Shown here: positions 32,982-45,970 of the stretch, in pieces
Position numbering within the stretch: the first letter of the stretch is position 1
Layout of the letters: each line of letters begins with the position of its first letter
NCBI RefSeq assembly: GCF_030272615.1
Contig: NC_081409.1
Coordinates: 205,963,364 to 206,024,545 of the forward strand
Length of the DNA stretch: 61,182 nt
Origin: Cryptomeria japonica
Taxonomy: Eukaryota > Streptophyta > Pinopsida > Cupressales > Cupressaceae
Direction of reading: 5' to 3'
Notes under the pieces: generated by a model
The model's input: only the letters and a program-made list of their open reading frames with translations
The model's database searches: none
What the model was told of the DNA's origin: nothing
Made by a program: the position numbers and the translations under genes

Positions 32982-35165
32982 GCTTGGACTTCCAAAAAAG
33001 TGGCTAAGGTAAAATGACATCAGAGTTCTACCTTGGCCTAATTTTTTGAGGGTCTTCCTGATTGAATTTTTTGACGAAATGAAAACCCATTAGAGTTTTC
33101 AGTGTCCCGATTTCAGAAATGTAAATTTCATAGTGATAAGATTATTTTTATTATTTTTATATTATTTATTAATCAAAAGTGGTACCTAAACCTAAAATAT
33201 CGAGGCTCAGTAAAACTTTAATAACTTTTTTGTTTTTAAGATTTTAGAAAAATAAATTATATGACATCGATATACATATAATTCTTTTGAATATTAAAAC
33301 AAAAAAATGAAAAAATGTGAAATTTTCATCAAATTATGGTGGTCGTACACCCAATGTTTTGAAAATATACTTTATTGTCAGTTAAAAATTAATTAAAAAA
33401 AAATTCAATAAAAGAATAAGAAAAAATATTCTTATTGAAATTTGATGTCTTAGGTATCATTTCCTAGAAGGATTTGTAAAAATAAATTTATTTGCATCAA
33501 AAAAGGGTGGCCATACACATGTGTGGTATGGTCCTGAAACAGGGATTTTGAAAAACTAGTTTTTAAACATGCCTACTAAAAAATGATTTCTACCATGTGG
33601 GTATTAAAATAAATTACATATTTGAAAAGTAGATTCCGAGCACTACATTTTCAATTAATGAAGTTTTTACAGATTCAATCTCTAAGTGCATCAAATTTTG
33701 ACATCAATCGACAAAAAATTTGAAAAACAGAGAAAACACTTCCACTTTTTGCCCAAAAGTGGGACTCAACTTCTTGCAGCCACCCAAAAACATGGCTTAA
33801 ACCATGAGAAAATTCTTAGTTTAGATAGCCTAAGTTAGTGTTGATAATTTAAGTACAAATATAGAAAAAGTGCACATCCTTATTGCTTACAAATTCATCA
33901 ACATGATAAAACATTTATGGAAATAGAAATAGCATTGAATAAATAAAAATATGCAATATCACATGAACACCAATATACATAGGGAAAAAGATTTAAGGTA
34001 AAAATCCCAACACCAAGAGAGTATAAAATTGTATTAATCTCAAATGTAGAGTATATCAACACAACTTATCCCTTCAACCAAACAATATTTTGATAACAAT
34101 AACAACATAATCTACAAAACCATGCAAGCTACTATCTCGTCTCCAATATATAAATAAATGCCATCTAAGAAACCATAGATGATTTCTAACACAATAAACT
34201 CAAACCATAAGCCAAGTAGTTAAAATATAAAGGAAACCTCATGACGTGTAAAAAAGTTAAATTTTTTTTCTTATGAACCTAGTCATTAAAATTCATTAAA
34301 ATATAAAATTATGCTAGTAGATGACAAATACTAACTCTCCAAGTTCAAAAAATATAACCAACTTTTTACTCATATTATAATGTCATAGATTCTTCTTGGA
34401 TATCTTACAAAATTATAAATTATCATGGATTTCCTTCTATCTCATGCCATGTCCAATGATGTACTGCAATACAAGTCCTCCCAACTTATGCCTCTTACAT
34501 CCATATTCCAAGTCATCTAGAGAATAATATTTAATTATAAATATCTCCAACCTCATGTGGATGTCAAAGTCGGTCCTTCATGTCCTTGAAGATGTACATA
34601 TAAGTAAATAAGTATTAAATAAATAATGTATAATAGTCTAGAGAAGGACACAAGATGAACATCACTTAATCTTAACATTAGACCCATGTACCCCTCTCTA
34701 AGAGTAACTTTTTTCTAATATAACATGACTCTTAATGTTGACTATTGACTCAAATAATCATTGGTTCCAATTTAACCCTCGATAACTCTATGTAGGTGTT
34801 CTAATTATAATTAAAATCTTTTTACATATGACTAGTTTTGGTTGGTAAAAGATTCTCTTCCTAATTACCTTTGTCATCCCCTTTATTGCTCTCCTTTAAT
34901 TATCATAATACAACTTACAAGTCTCATATTGCATTAAAGGACTCATGAATTAGACTCCAAGTATAGTACCCATTCCATAGGGGTCCAAAATTACAACACA
35001 TTATACTAATTAAATAATGATATTATTAGGATTGTAAGGTGTATGTGAAAACTAGTCCTAATATATAGCTAAAAATGATCACACAATAGTATATTCCTTT
35101 TTAAAAAAAATTTACCTTTTTAAACCTATAGGAACTGAATTGTTAAAAATTTGAAGGTATGTGAA
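32982..35165. other. AT-rich DNA without a recognised gene
   Basis: No coding signature, LTR or terminal repeat that I can support. A near-copy pair occurs around 33340 (ATGGTGGTCGTACACCC) and 33505 (GGGTGGCCATACACATG), which may mark an old non-autonomous element. Confidence 0.5.
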
Positions 35166-35228
35166 CTAATCTCTATCTATCTATCTATCTATCTATCTAC
35201 CTACCTACCTACCTACCTACTTACCTAC

Positions 35229-35259
<31 letters not shown>

Positions 35260-35328
35260 CCTACCTACCTACCTACCTACCTACCTACCTATCTATCTAT
35301 CTATCTATTTATCTATCTATCTATATAT
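35166..35328 (+). repeat. Compound CTAT/CTAC microsatellite
   Basis: Blocks of CTAT and CTAC alternate (CTAT, CTAC, CTAT, CTAC, CTAT). The open frame over it is an artefact. Confidence 0.95.
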
Positions 35329-35670
35329 TGAAGAAGTTGAGAAAGTACAACTTCTGAGATTCCAAGAGCATTTGTATGCAAGAATACCTGTCACAAGAGA
35401 AGATTGGAGACTGAACACAAAAAAGGCTACGATAAAGAGATTATCATTCAGAGAGGGAATGAAAAATAAAGTTACAATACAATCCTTATGACAAGAGAAT
35501 GAGAAACCCGAAAGATATGCAACCCTAAAGGGATAAAGAGTATTTAATAATTAGAATAATTATTAAATACCTACAACATTAATAAATGCCTAAGTTTAGC
35601 TTAAGCGTAGAGTATAACAGACTAATAATTAAATAAATAATTATTAGCTAATACAAGATAACTCTAACAC
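35329..35670 (-). repeat. LTR-like piece, minus strand, with adjacent polypurine tract
   Basis: Read on the minus strand, TAAGGGGGGG (complement of 35671-35680) is followed by TGTTAGAG and, 342 bases on, TTCTTCA, giving TG...CA ends and a PPT before the start. This is the plan of a copia 3' LTR. The coding DNA next to it (Copia-B) runs the other way, so it is not the LTR of Copia-B. The piece 35683-35894 shows nothing I recognise. Confidence 0.45.
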
Positions 35671-35879
35671 CCCCCCTTAAGATGAACTTAGGTAATAGCT
35701 AAAAACACTAAATGTAGGAAAGCAAAATGCAACTACAAGAAGAAGGAAAATTTCTGTCCCAACAACAAGGCCTGATGAGGTACCCAATCACAACCAAATC
35801 TCTATGAAATGGAGAAATAGAAATAATCACATGGGAAAAAACTCTTCTCCAAAAAGAGATGGGAAAAGAATGCAAAAAT

Positions 35880-36017
35880 AAACATGAAGGAAGGAAGCCC
35901 TGAAAGTTGATGAAGAATCATACTTGGGATCTTTGTACTCTTCCAAAGGGAAGAAAGTTGGTTTGGTGCAAGTGGGTGTACTGTACCAAGTATTCTGCAG
36001 ATGGTTCTATTAATAAG
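35880..36017 (+). pseudogene. Copia-B reverse transcriptase, first fragment
   Basis: LMKNHTWDLCTLPKGRKLVW, CKWVYCTKYSADGSINK. This is the start of a Ty1-copia RT (usual form KLVxCKWVYKTKYxADGSIDKYKARLVAKG). The reading stops exactly at the Gypsy-2 LTR and continues at 60205 with YKARLITKGFSQVEGIDY. Nothing convincing of copia lies upstream of about 35880. Confidence 0.85.
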
Positions 36018-37472
36018 TGTAGACATATAAAAATGACCATATTCCTAAATGAATATTTTATGTTCATTCCTCTATTTAATTAAATCCAATTTAATTAAAT
36101 CACCCACATTCCTCTATTTAATTAAGTAAATTACTCAATTTATTTAGTTAAATTCACTAGAACCCCTTTTTACCATTTAATGGGATAAATCATTTTATTC
36201 AATTAAATCTCTTCTCTCCACTTTTAATTAAATTCTCATTTAATTAAATAGTTTACCCCAAATTGAATAAATCTAATTTATTCATTTTCCCAATTTACAA
36301 CCAAATTGAAATAAATTAACTTTATTTTAATTAAATTTTATTTTCCTCATCCACTTGCAAAATCCTACATCTCCCACTTGCATACTAAACCCTATTCCTA
36401 ATTTCTTCTAGAATTCATCTAATCCAAATCAATTAACCCTAAACCCATTCATTATCCCTTTTCCCTAAATTTGAGAAGGTCACTTCTCAAATTTGGAGTA
36501 AAGTCTTCAAAAGGAATTAAAGCCTTTATCCATTCAACAAGCCAACTTGTTGAAACCCCCCAAATTTGTCCCCAAAGTCTTTAAACCATTAATAGTTAAC
36601 CAACCCTTAGTGGCATGGTTAGAGAATTTTTGACTAACTTAACCTCCATCTAACCCAAGGGTCTCATTAAGCATTTATTGCTTTGACCATGGTTGTTCCT
36701 TTATCCTTTGCACAAGAGTTTACCTCTAGGATAAAAGCTTTATCCAATGGATAACCTTAACCTAACCTTAACCCTTACCCTCTAAGGTAACCATGAGGTC
36801 TTCTCAAGCATTTAATGCTTCTTACATCTCCTCTCAACTGACCTTATGTTGCCAATTGTCACCATTTCATTGGTGAAAATTGTAAACATGGATTGATCAA
36901 CTTTCAAACCTGACCCTTGATTAACTCTTTCAATCCTGGCCATCCATTGCCCTATTTTTGCTATAAATAGAGCTCTCATTTCTCCATTTTAGCATCCATG
37001 CAAGCTCTTAGTATCACACTTATGCTCAATTTTAACACATCTAGTCTCTCTTTGCAATAGGAATTAATCTAATAAACATTTTAGACTACTTCTTTTATGA
37101 TTAGACTAAATCATATAACTAGTATATCATGTTAGGATAGTATTACTACTAATCTTATCATCTTATAATCTAGTTTATAGCATTTGTAGAATCATGCATA
37201 GATTTGATGCATTCTCATGGTAAAATCAATCAAAAGCATCCCTCATTCTTGCATTTTTCAATCCTAAACCACTTTGCTCAGTGATCTGAGAGAAAAGGAA
37301 TTGGTTTGAGGGACCTTGTGAGATAGAGAACTATGAAACCAACCTTGGGAAGTTGAGTCATCCTTCATGACTCCATAGCTTGCACCAAGAAGTCCTGTGG
37401 GTGTGTGGACAAGTCTCTTTGGGCTTCACTTTTTGCATTTTAAGTTTCATTGACCCGCTTTTCCCACATACA
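36018..37472 (+). repeat. Gypsy-2 5' LTR (only copy)
   Basis: 1455 bp from TGTAGACATA to CCCACATACA. It is AT-rich, with AATTTAATTAAAT words in its first half. The TATAAATAG at 36962 is the likely promoter. Gypsy-1 LTRs share the TGTA-ACA start and the GATCTGAGAG word near 37280. Confidence 0.8.
36962..36970 (+). promoter_or_regulatory. Probable TATA box of the Gypsy-2 LTR
   Basis: TATAAATAG in a GC-poor context, followed by a CT-rich stretch (CTCTCATTTCTCC), as in many plant LTR promoters. Confidence 0.6.
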
Positions 37473-37476
37473 TTTC

Positions 37477-37487
37477 TGGCACCCATT
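37477..37487 (+). promoter_or_regulatory. Gypsy-2 primer binding site
   Basis: TGGCACCCATT starts four bases after the LTR, equivalent to 13060 in Gypsy-1. Confidence 0.7.
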
Positions 37488-37574
37488 GTGGGGCTCTACC
37501 CCATTAATCAAATCGGTTTTAAAAAATAAACACTTTTGCAGGTACACGGGAAACATGAATCAACGCGTGGGGAA

Positions 37575-37820
37575 CATCCCTTAGCGCATCTGGTTAACAT
37601 TCTAGCACATCCCGTACATTGTTTAGAGCATGATGCTTATACTCTAGCACGTGAAGTCCTTAACTTAGCGCATCACCATCACTAATATTTTCCCGTAGGT
37701 CTCGACGCGAAAGAAAAACAGAGCAGCGCATCCGGAAAATAGCTTAGTGCATCGGGTCTGTCTGATAGCGCATCACAGTCATCCTGTTGCACATACAGTC
37801 TATTCTGTAGTGCATCACAG
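37575..37820 (+). repeat. TTAGCGCATC motif array 1 in the Gypsy-2 leader
   Basis: About ten copies of TTAGCGCATC or close variants (CTAGCACATC, TTAGAGCATG, CTAGCACGTG, TTAGTGCATC, GTAGTGCATC), about 20 bases apart, between otherwise unrelated spacers. Confidence 0.85.
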
Positions 37821-39314
37821 AGGGAAAACAAAAATAAAATTGTAATCGAACTTAAATTTAGACTTGTAGAAGTCCACAAAATCCAAGATTTTTCTAACTG
37901 TCTGATTGATATTTTGCAGGATTTTGACAATTTATTGCAGGTGGAACTTAGTTTTATTTGTAAAATTACAAGCAGTTTAAATTTTTACTAACTTAGTTAA
38001 GTTAGTTAAAATTTAGAGTCTTTTTAATTCTTGTTGGATAAAATTGAACACACCTTATTTTGGGCTATAAAAAGAACCACAAAACAATCTTTTTCTAGGA
38101 GAGAAAATTTTCACTTTGGGCTCTAAAAGGAACAAAACAATCTTTTATTTTTGCAAGCAAGGACTTAAAAGAACCTCACCATCCTTTGGTGCATAAAAAG
38201 ATCAATTTTAATTTTTTTACAAGGAAAAAGAACCACACTTAAATTTTTGTTCACAATCAAAGAGGGAAGATCTTCCCCTTTTGATCGATTTCTTTTGTTG
38301 ACCAAACATCGAAGTTTTGCTTTGTTGACCAAGTTCTTTTCCTAGGTTAGAAAATCATTGCTTTGAAGGAAATAAAAGGAACACCATGTTTTCGTGGAGC
38401 AACATCTCCATATAGATCTTAGAAAATCATTGACTTGAAAAGTAAAAAGAACCTTGTTTGCCTTGTCTCGAAAGTAGAAGGTATATGTTCTCCCCTTAAC
38501 TGGGTGATCAAAAAGCCAAACTACTCTTACACTTTCAATCATACAACATTTAAATCCTTTAGCAGGCCCGCCTTCTCGAGGGGTTGAAAAAATCTTAAAG
38601 CCATTTTTGGTCGGTGTGAAGGGAATGACCTAAGTGAGAAACAACTTTAAAGCCAAGTGTTCCAGCCCACTATAATCAAATGTAGAAAGCGATGAAAGTC
38701 CTTTTCAATAGTTGCGCGCAACGATTAACCTTCCCCCAATATCCTTGAGATACGTAAAGCCTTTGTTCTAAAGGTTGGGAAGCCTCCCGAGGGAGTTTAT
38801 CACTGACAACCAAACATGAAGCTTGATTACGAACCTTAGCATAGAAACTTTAAGCCGAGTTAGTAACCAAACATTTGAAATATCATAGTGCAAGGGTGGG
38901 GAAAAATCTGCCCCCAAGATCACTCACCATATATCTCCCAAGATAACTACTCAATTGTGAAGCAATTCACTTTCAGTTAATTTCTGGCAAAAGGCAAAAA
39001 AATGAGCGCCCTCTAGGGGGTGACATAGCTGTTTGAGCTGACGGAGTATTGAGACTAGTGGGCTATGATATTGCTTATGACCTTTGAATAAAGAGTCTGT
39101 TTGAAATGAATGTTGTATCTAAACCTGTTGAAATATTAGGGATTTGAACACATCCTCGCCAAACATACACATTGTTTAGATTAGGCAAAATGGTTGCCTC
39201 TTTGGTGCTATGCTTTCATTGGTTACTTCATAAAATCATTTATCAACATTAAAAACTTAAGACAAAACACCAAAAATTGTAGAAAATAATCAAGTCAGGG
39301 CAATTTAGTGTGTA
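37821..39314 (+). other. Gypsy-2 leader
   Basis: No gene. 38562-38680 matches the Gypsy-1 leader at 13632-13740. The stretch 38040-38520 repeats words such as AAAAAGAACC and GGAACAAAACAATC several times. Confidence 0.6.
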
Positions 39315-39700
39315 AGAACAACATCTTAGCGCATGGCAACCATATTTTAGCGCATTAAACCTTATCCTTAACGCATAAAGTATTAATAGTAGCACTTCAC
39401 CAAAATATAAAATCAGTAGTAGCAGTTAGCGCATTATGAAAATAGCTTAGCGCATCGAAGCATCAGCTTAGTGCGTGGAAGTCAACCTTTAGCGCGTAGA
39501 GCATAAACATTAGCGTGTCAGCAGCTCATATTAGCGCATGATATTTTGAAACCAAAGCTGAAATAAATTTAACCAGTGAAACCAGTTAGTGCATAGAGCG
39601 GGGCAACATAATGCGTGGGATCTTTTCCTTAGCGCTTTGAGAAAATTTTGTAGTGCATAGAGTCTCTGTTTCAGCACGTGGTCAAAACTAGAAAATAGGG
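39315..39700 (+). repeat. TTAGCGCATC motif array 2 in the Gypsy-2 leader
   Basis: About fourteen copies, for example at 39333, 39352, 39375, 39427, 39447, 39467, 39487, 39509, 39532, 39585, 39630 and 39650. Spacers are 10-40 bases. It ends about 800 bases before gag. Confidence 0.85.
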
Positions 39701-40510
39701 GGCACAACAGAGGTAAATTTGGAAAATTTTGAAAACATTTTCAGAAACCTCCTTTCATCAGCCTGAACTTCGTCAAATCAAAATACCAAAAACAAAGTAT
39801 CAAAAGCTATTTCCAAAGCAAGTTTCCTATCAAACAAAAGTTGTCCAACATCTAAAAATTGGTCACATGATAAACATATCTATCCTATCAAAATCAGGAA
39901 GCATCATCACAAGTGGCAAATAGGTCCTTTTTATCTCATGAATTTTATCCCAAAACATACTTGTTTAAAAATCCAAGTTGTCAAATGGAGTTTCCATATC
40001 ATTTGGTGCACTTTGTCATGAGGGGGCATCTGAACCTTCACTTTGATAAAGTAAAACTTGAGTTTCCAAAACAAGAAAAATTGAATTCAAAATGACTCAA
40101 AGGAAACCATTGATCGCTTGTGCATGACTGGTCCTCATATTCTGAGAAGAAAGAATATTTATCGTAACACTAAGTTGAAGAAACATCAACCAAGTTCTTC
40201 AAAAATCGCCAAAAGAAATAAATTTTTATACATCAATCATCAACTCTTCAAATCTCATCGAACATTCCTTCGTCATGTACGCTTATATATTCAGAACAAA
40301 TCAAACGAATTTGACAAGGAACCTTTAAAGACTAGAGCCTTTTGTCAAAAATCTGCATTTAGTCAACTCATAAATCATGGAGGAAAGATCAATCCAACAT
40401 TCTTTCCCAATAAGTGCATCACTTACAACATCCCCCGATTTGAACCACTATCTCCTGAACAAAACATTGAAGAAGAGTTCATTCCTTTTGTCACAGAAAG
40501 CTTCTACTAG
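39701..40510 (+). other. Gypsy-2 region before gag
   Basis: An open stretch (40118-40510) is in frame with gag and ends in the TAG just before the gag ATG. It is rich in Lys, Asn and Ser and not recognised; it may be leader. GTCATGAGGGGGCATCTGAA at 40013 repeats the GAGGGGGCAT box that is also near the 3' end (60073). Confidence 0.4.
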
Positions 40511-41154
40511 ATGTCTGTTGTTACTCGCTCTCAACAAAACAAACAAAGTGAAATGCAATCAGAATCCAACATGAATCAGAAATTATCAAATCCTTTCGAG
40601 CATCCGAATCTAGAGGACACCAAAATTTTTGAAGAACTTCTTCAAGAATGTCAAGAAAGTACTTCATTTCAAAAACTTGTGGAAAGACTCATGGAAAATG
40701 ACAAGGAAAAATACCTACTCATGCTCACAAGCAAAGGGGTTAAACTTCTCGAAGACTGTGACACAGACATGTTTAGAACAAAATCTCAACATTACGAATA
40801 TCAAGAACGACAATGAGAAGGAGAAACACGTGACCCCGAGCAAGATATTCCTGAACAAAACATACCTGAACAAAATACACCAGGACAAAACATCCCCGAG
40901 CAACACATCCCCGAGCAAAACATGCCATTCCATACACCATTTCAACCTAGGATTAATACAAGGGAAGAAATCTTCCCTCGGCAAAATAATGAGCCTTTGA
41001 TTGCCCTTACTCAACAAATGCAAATGTTACAAAGACAAATGCAAGACATGCAACAAGGGACAACAATAGGATACTCCTTAAATGAAATTTGTCCTTATCC
41101 GTTTGACAGAAGATTGAACATGGTGCCTTTTCCTCCAAACTCAGATGTTCCCAA
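40511..41154 (+). pseudogene. Gypsy-2 gag, first part
   Basis: ATG at 40511 (MSVVTRSQQNKQSEMQSES). A stop at 40814 interrupts the frame, then comes a short repeat of PEQNI-like pentapeptides (six copies, 40838-40920), a Gln/Met-rich helix (LTQQMQMLQRQMQDMQQG) and MVPFPPNSDVP. The reading is cut at 41154 by Copia-C and resumes at 48496 as KFDKYDGKSDPHDH. Confidence 0.75.
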
Positions 41155-42651
41155 TGATAACTCAATGATGAATGGATAGTACCAAACTAGTACTGAGAGG
41201 GGGGGTGAATGAGTATAGACAAAAACACATTCCTAAAACCGGTTTGTTAGCAAACACTATGCTTTGGAAGACAAGCAGTAACACCGGTCTTAAATAGAGT
41301 ACAACCGGCAAAAACCCAGAGAAACTGAGACAAGCATAAACCGGTTGACACTTATCTTTTTATACAATCTAATACTTTATTTCCATTTCACCCTAGTGCA
41401 TGAACAAGTAATCTATCATGAAAATATATAAACAACTAGATCAACATGATTTACCTTCAGACACAAATCACTTAAACCATCACATGAATAACACCACACA
41501 TGACATATAGATTTTCACGTGGAAACCCAACTGGGAAAAACCACGGTGGGGATGAATACCCACAAGCTATTTTTGAACTCTTTAGAAGTCTTCTCTATTA
41601 GGAGCCTTGTCCGGTTAAAGACTAATACAATAGATTCTGTTAGGAACCGATCTTGTTAGGGATCACCCGGTTAAGGGATGGCTAGAATACCCGATTAAGG
41701 GTTAAACCCTGTTAAAGGTTACCTTGTTAGAGGATTTCAAGAACTCAATGGTTTTGAGTCACCCTGTCAAAGGATTTATAGTAAGCCGGTTAAAGCTACC
41801 CTGTTAAGGGATTTCCCAATTGTTGAAGTGGTTAGAGATCAACAGGTATTACAATGATCTGGTAACAGCACTCAATGCCAATGCAGATCCGTTTTTGCTC
41901 CTCTTCACCTTCTGCACTTACGCTCTGCAGGTATCACTTCTCTCCTCTAGTCTGGCAAGAATCTCGTATCTCTTCACTTGGATACACACACACAACTTTT
42001 TCCAACAACTTCAGAAAGAAACACAACATCGACCTTATAAGAAACAGATAGGTCAGGAGCATAAACCCTAAACCCTAAACTTGTTAGGTTAAGCAATTCA
42101 AATGGTTCAATCTTGACCATTGAGCACATTGCATTAAATGCAACAGTTTTGAGCCAATCTCAAGACGTTCTCCATCATTCATTTTCCACCGCTTTCATGG
42201 CGGTTGATAACCCATCATGCATTTTCACCGTTTACAGACTTTGCACATTCTCGAGGTAGATAGGAACAATCTCCTTCATGCAAGATCCTTCACGCGCACA
42301 AGGCTGACGTGGCAACACGATTTGTTCTTCATTATAATGCTAACTCATCACACAAAGTCACTGGTTGAGTCACACAGGCTTGAAGCACTTCAACTAGAAA
42401 CCCTGAAGTTGAGACTACCAACCGGTAGTCAAACAAAGCTTCCATGTACTGGTTCCCATAACCACATGTCGGTTCACCTTGAACAAACACACCGCTTCAC
42501 TTTGGCACATATACCGGTTCACAATGTTATATCGGTTCTCACATATACTAGTTCTTGGTAACATACTGGTTCTCTCTTGTTCAACATATTGACATCAATG
42601 ACAATCATACAACATCATCATGTCCTCATACTGGTTCACATAATGCCAACA
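41155..42651 (-). repeat. Copia-C 3' LTR
   Basis: On the minus strand it starts TGTTGGCATTATGTG after the polypurine tract (complement of 42652-42666) and ends GAGTTATCA. It contains a telomere-like word (AAACCCTAAACCCTAAAC at 42064) and TTCACCCCCCCTCTCAGTA on the minus strand near 41200. Confidence 0.95.
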
Positions 42652-42666
42652 ATCTCCCCCTTTGGC
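42652..42666 (-). promoter_or_regulatory. Copia-C polypurine tract
   Basis: On the minus strand GCCAAAGGGGGAGAT directly precedes TGTTGGCATT. The same string with one G less precedes the 3' LTR of the non-autonomous copia element. Confidence 0.9.
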
Positions 42667-42895
42667 ATTGATGGCAATATACAAAGATATCTCTCCGCTT
42701 CACATCTTCTCCCATAATTTTTGTAGATATCTTCTCTGCTTCACTTCTTCTCCCCCTTTGACAACAATGTCAAAGTGGAGACACAAGCTTCCCTGTTCCA
42801 TTATGCTGCTCCCCCTGAGGAGTAGCATCCTTCAACACATCAATCCAAAAAAAAATTTGACTATGCAATAGCTGACTAATGTGGAGCATATACCT

Positions 42896-44367
42896 TTAGT
42901 TCACCTCCTGAAGGGGCAGGACCCCTAATTCACCTCTTAAGTACATAAATGTAGCCTTTGGGAGAGGCTTGGTGAATATGTCTGCTAACTGCTCCTTACT
43001 GGAAACATGTTCCAGTGCAATCTCTTTGTTTTGAACCTTTTCCTTCAAGAAATGATACTTAAGCTCAAAGTGCTTGGTTCTAGAATGTAAAACCAGATTC
43101 TTAGAGATGTTAATTGCACTAGTATTGTCACAAAATATACTTACTAGTTCAGATATGGGAACTTTGAAGCCATTTCATACATGCTTCATCCAAATTGTCT
43201 GAGTGTAGTTCATGAAAGCTGCAACATACTCTGCTTCTGCTGTAGACTGAGAGATACAACTCTGCTTCTTACTCATCCATGAGACCAGTCTACCACCGAG
43301 AAAGAATGCACCACCGATTGTGCTCTTCTAGTCATCCACATTACCTGCCCAATCAACATTTGTGAATACTTTCAAGTTGAAATCCTTGCTATATGGATAC
43401 CACAATCCATAATCAATAGTTCCCTTTAGATACCTAAGAATCTGCTTGACTGCAACCAAGTGGGATTCTCTTGGACTTTTCTGGAACCTTGCAGTAATGC
43501 CAACTACATGTGCAATATTTGGTCTGCTATGCACTACATAATGCAGCTTACCAATCATTGATCGGTATTCCTTCTCATTAACCAATGCTAAGTCATCCTC
43601 TTTGGATAATTTACAATTGATCACCATCGGTGTACCAACCGGTTTGCTACCTTCCATGCCAAAGGTCTTCAACACCTCTTCGACATACTTGGACTGAGTG
43701 ATAAAGATTCCATCTTTCATCTATTGAATTTGTAGTCCAATGAAGAACTTAATCTCCCCTATGAGTGACATCTCAAACTCTTTCTTCATCTCATCTGCAA
43801 ACTCATGACTCATCTTGTCATCTCCACCAAAGATAATGTCATCAACAAATACCTCACAGATCAGGATCTGATCTCCTTCATATTTCAAGTAGATATTGCT
43901 ATCTTTGCTTGTTCTCTCAAATCCAATCTTCACAAGATGGGAGTGCAGGCATTCATACCATGCTCTAGGTGCCTGCTTTAGACCATATAAAGCTTTATGT
44001 AGCCTACACACCATGTCACTGTCTTTAGATAGGGAAAAACCATCTGGTTGTTCTATATACACCTCCTCTTCAAGTAAACCATTTAAGAATGCAGATTTTA
44101 CATCCATTTGATATACTTTGAATCTTTTAAAAGAAGCATACAAACTCCTTCCAATCTGGCTACAGGAGCAAAGGTTTCTCCATAGTCTTCTCCTTCTTCT
44201 TGGGCATATCCTTTACACACCAGCCTGGCTTTGTTTCTAATCACTGTGCCATCCTCATTCAGCTTATTTTTGAAAACCCATTTGGTACCGATGACATTTT
44301 TATGCTCCAGTCTGGGTACCAAAGACCATGTACCGTTTCTCTCTATCTGGTCAAGTTCCTCTTCCAT
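42896..44367 (-). pseudogene. Copia-C reverse transcriptase and RNase H
   Basis: Order on the minus strand: [20 protein letters not shown], a frameshift near 44130, [20 protein letters not shown] (first catalytic Asp), [25 protein letters not shown] (polymerase YVDD box, here FVDD), FIGLQIQ, a stop at 43721, then GIFITQSKYVEEVLKTFGME, RYLKGTIDYGLWY and FTNVDWAG (RNase H Asp). After another stop at 43325 come STAEAEYVA (Glu), IFCDNTSAI (Asp) and LADIFTKPL (Asp), ending at the stop at 42896. All RNase H residues and both Asp of the polymerase box remain. Confidence 0.9.
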
Positions 44368-44930
44368 TGCCTTGATCTAGTCTTCATCTTTATGTGCCTC
44401 TTTGAATGCTTTAGGCTCAAATTCAGAGATCATACATGAGTTTTCTCTGACCTTTCTTCTTGTAAGGATTCCTGCATCCTTATCTCCTATGATTTGCTTA
44501 GGATCATGATTCAGCTTGACATACTGAGGAATAGTCTTAACAGATTCCTCTTGCTTTTCTTCTTCATCCTCATCTCCATCAGTATCGGCATCTACATCTA
44601 CCGATGCAGGAACACTATTACTGGTACTTGGTTGACTAGCAACTGGTTCCCAGAAGGTTACTACCGGTTCATCTCTTACTTGCTTACTGCTGGTTTCCTC
44701 AAGTTTTCCAGAGTTTTCATCAACTCTAACATTGATGCTTTCCATAATTCTCTGAGTCCTATTATTGAAACACTTGAGAGCTTTTCTCTTGGTGGAATAC
44801 CTTAGGAATATTCCCTCATCACATTTCTCATCAAATTTGCTTTGGTGTTCACTCCTCTTGTTTTCTATCAAACACTCTAAAATAGCTAACCACAGGTGTC
44901 TTACCGATCCAATACTCATAAGGAGTTATA
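44368..44930 (-). pseudogene. Copia-C integrase C-terminal and linker region
   Basis: FDEKCDEGIFLRYSTKRKAL and KCFNNRTQRIMESINVRVDE are the conserved segment behind the copia integrase core (usual form SDEGIFLGYSTxSKAYRVFN). Then follows an acidic Ser/Glu linker. A single stop at 44377 separates it from the RT start [13 protein letters not shown], in the same frame. Confidence 0.8.
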
Positions 44931-45970
44931 TCCTTACATTTCTTGATGAGTACCCGGTTCATTGTGTAGACTGCAGTGCTCACCACTTCTCTCTAAAAGG
45001 TGTGAGCAACCTTTCCTTGATTGTTCTTGCTGCTTCAACCACAGTTCAATTATTCCTCTCTGCTAGGCCATTCTGTTGTGGAGTCCGGGGGGCAGACATT
45101 TGCCTCTTGATGCCATGTTCTTCACAGTACTTGTTGAATTCATCAGAAGTGAATTCCCTTCCTTGATAAGTTCTAAGGCACTTGATCCTTTTACCACTTT
45201 CCTTCTCCACTAATGCTCTGAAAGCTTTGAAATTTCCAAAAGCTTCAGACTTATCTTTCAAGAATGTGACCCACATCATGAGCAGTCATCAGTGAGAATC
45301 ATGAAGTACCTATCACCCTGCACACTCCTAGTTTTCATAGGACCACACAAATCAGTATGCACAAGATCAAGTAAATTGTCAGCAGTGAAAGGTTTACCTT
45401 TAAAGGTTGAGGAAGACATTTTCCCCAATTGACACTCTCTGCACAAGGTATTTTCCAGTTTTCTCAGCACCGACAACCCTCTAACTACCTTGATCTTACT
45501 GGCCTTCACAATGTTATCAAAGTTTACACAGCAAAGTCTCCTATGCCATATCCAGCTGTCATTAAACTTGTCCATGAGAAATGTACTGATATTTGCATTT
45601 AGCTGAAATAAGTTACCTTTGGTCTGCATGCCGGTGGCCATCAATTCACCATTCTTTCCTTTGATTCTGCACATTCCATTCTTGAATTCTAGAGTGAGAC
45701 CACTATCATTCAGTTGGGCAATACTCAAAAGGTTGTGTCTGAGACCATCAACCCAATACACATTGTCAGCACTACTCTTTCCATTCAGAGAGATGGACCC
45801 TCTGCCTTTGACCATACATGGTGCATCATTACCAAAGCAAACCACACCACCATCATACTCTTCCAAGGATAGAAACTTGCTCTGGTCACTAGTCATATGG
45901 TGAGAACAACCACTATCAATAATCCACTCATTGAAATTATCAAAGTGGGAGACAAGAGCCTTCTTGTCTG
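44931..45970 (-). pseudogene. Copia-C protease and integrase core
   Basis: Protease: EWIIDSGCSHHMTSDQSKF (D-S-G intact). Then the gag_pre-integrase/zinc region, WIWHRRLCCVNFDNIVKASK with CRECQLGK, where the second zinc-binding His seems lost (usual WHRRLGHVN). Core: LDLVHTDLCGPM (first Asp), then after a frameshift at about 45277 WVTFLKDKSEAFGNFKAFRA, KCLRTYQGREFTSDEFNKYC, where the second Asp (usual SDRGGEF) has become Tyr, and PQQNGLAERNN with the final Glu. The integrase should be dead. Confidence 0.9.

Noticed and set aside
35151-35357. ORF with IYLSIYL repeats
   Set aside because: Translation of the CTAT/CTAC microsatellite.
35329-35670. 5' LTR of Copia-B
   Set aside because: The adjoining C-run is the complement of a polypurine tract, so the LTR reads on the minus strand, opposite to the Copia-B coding sequence.
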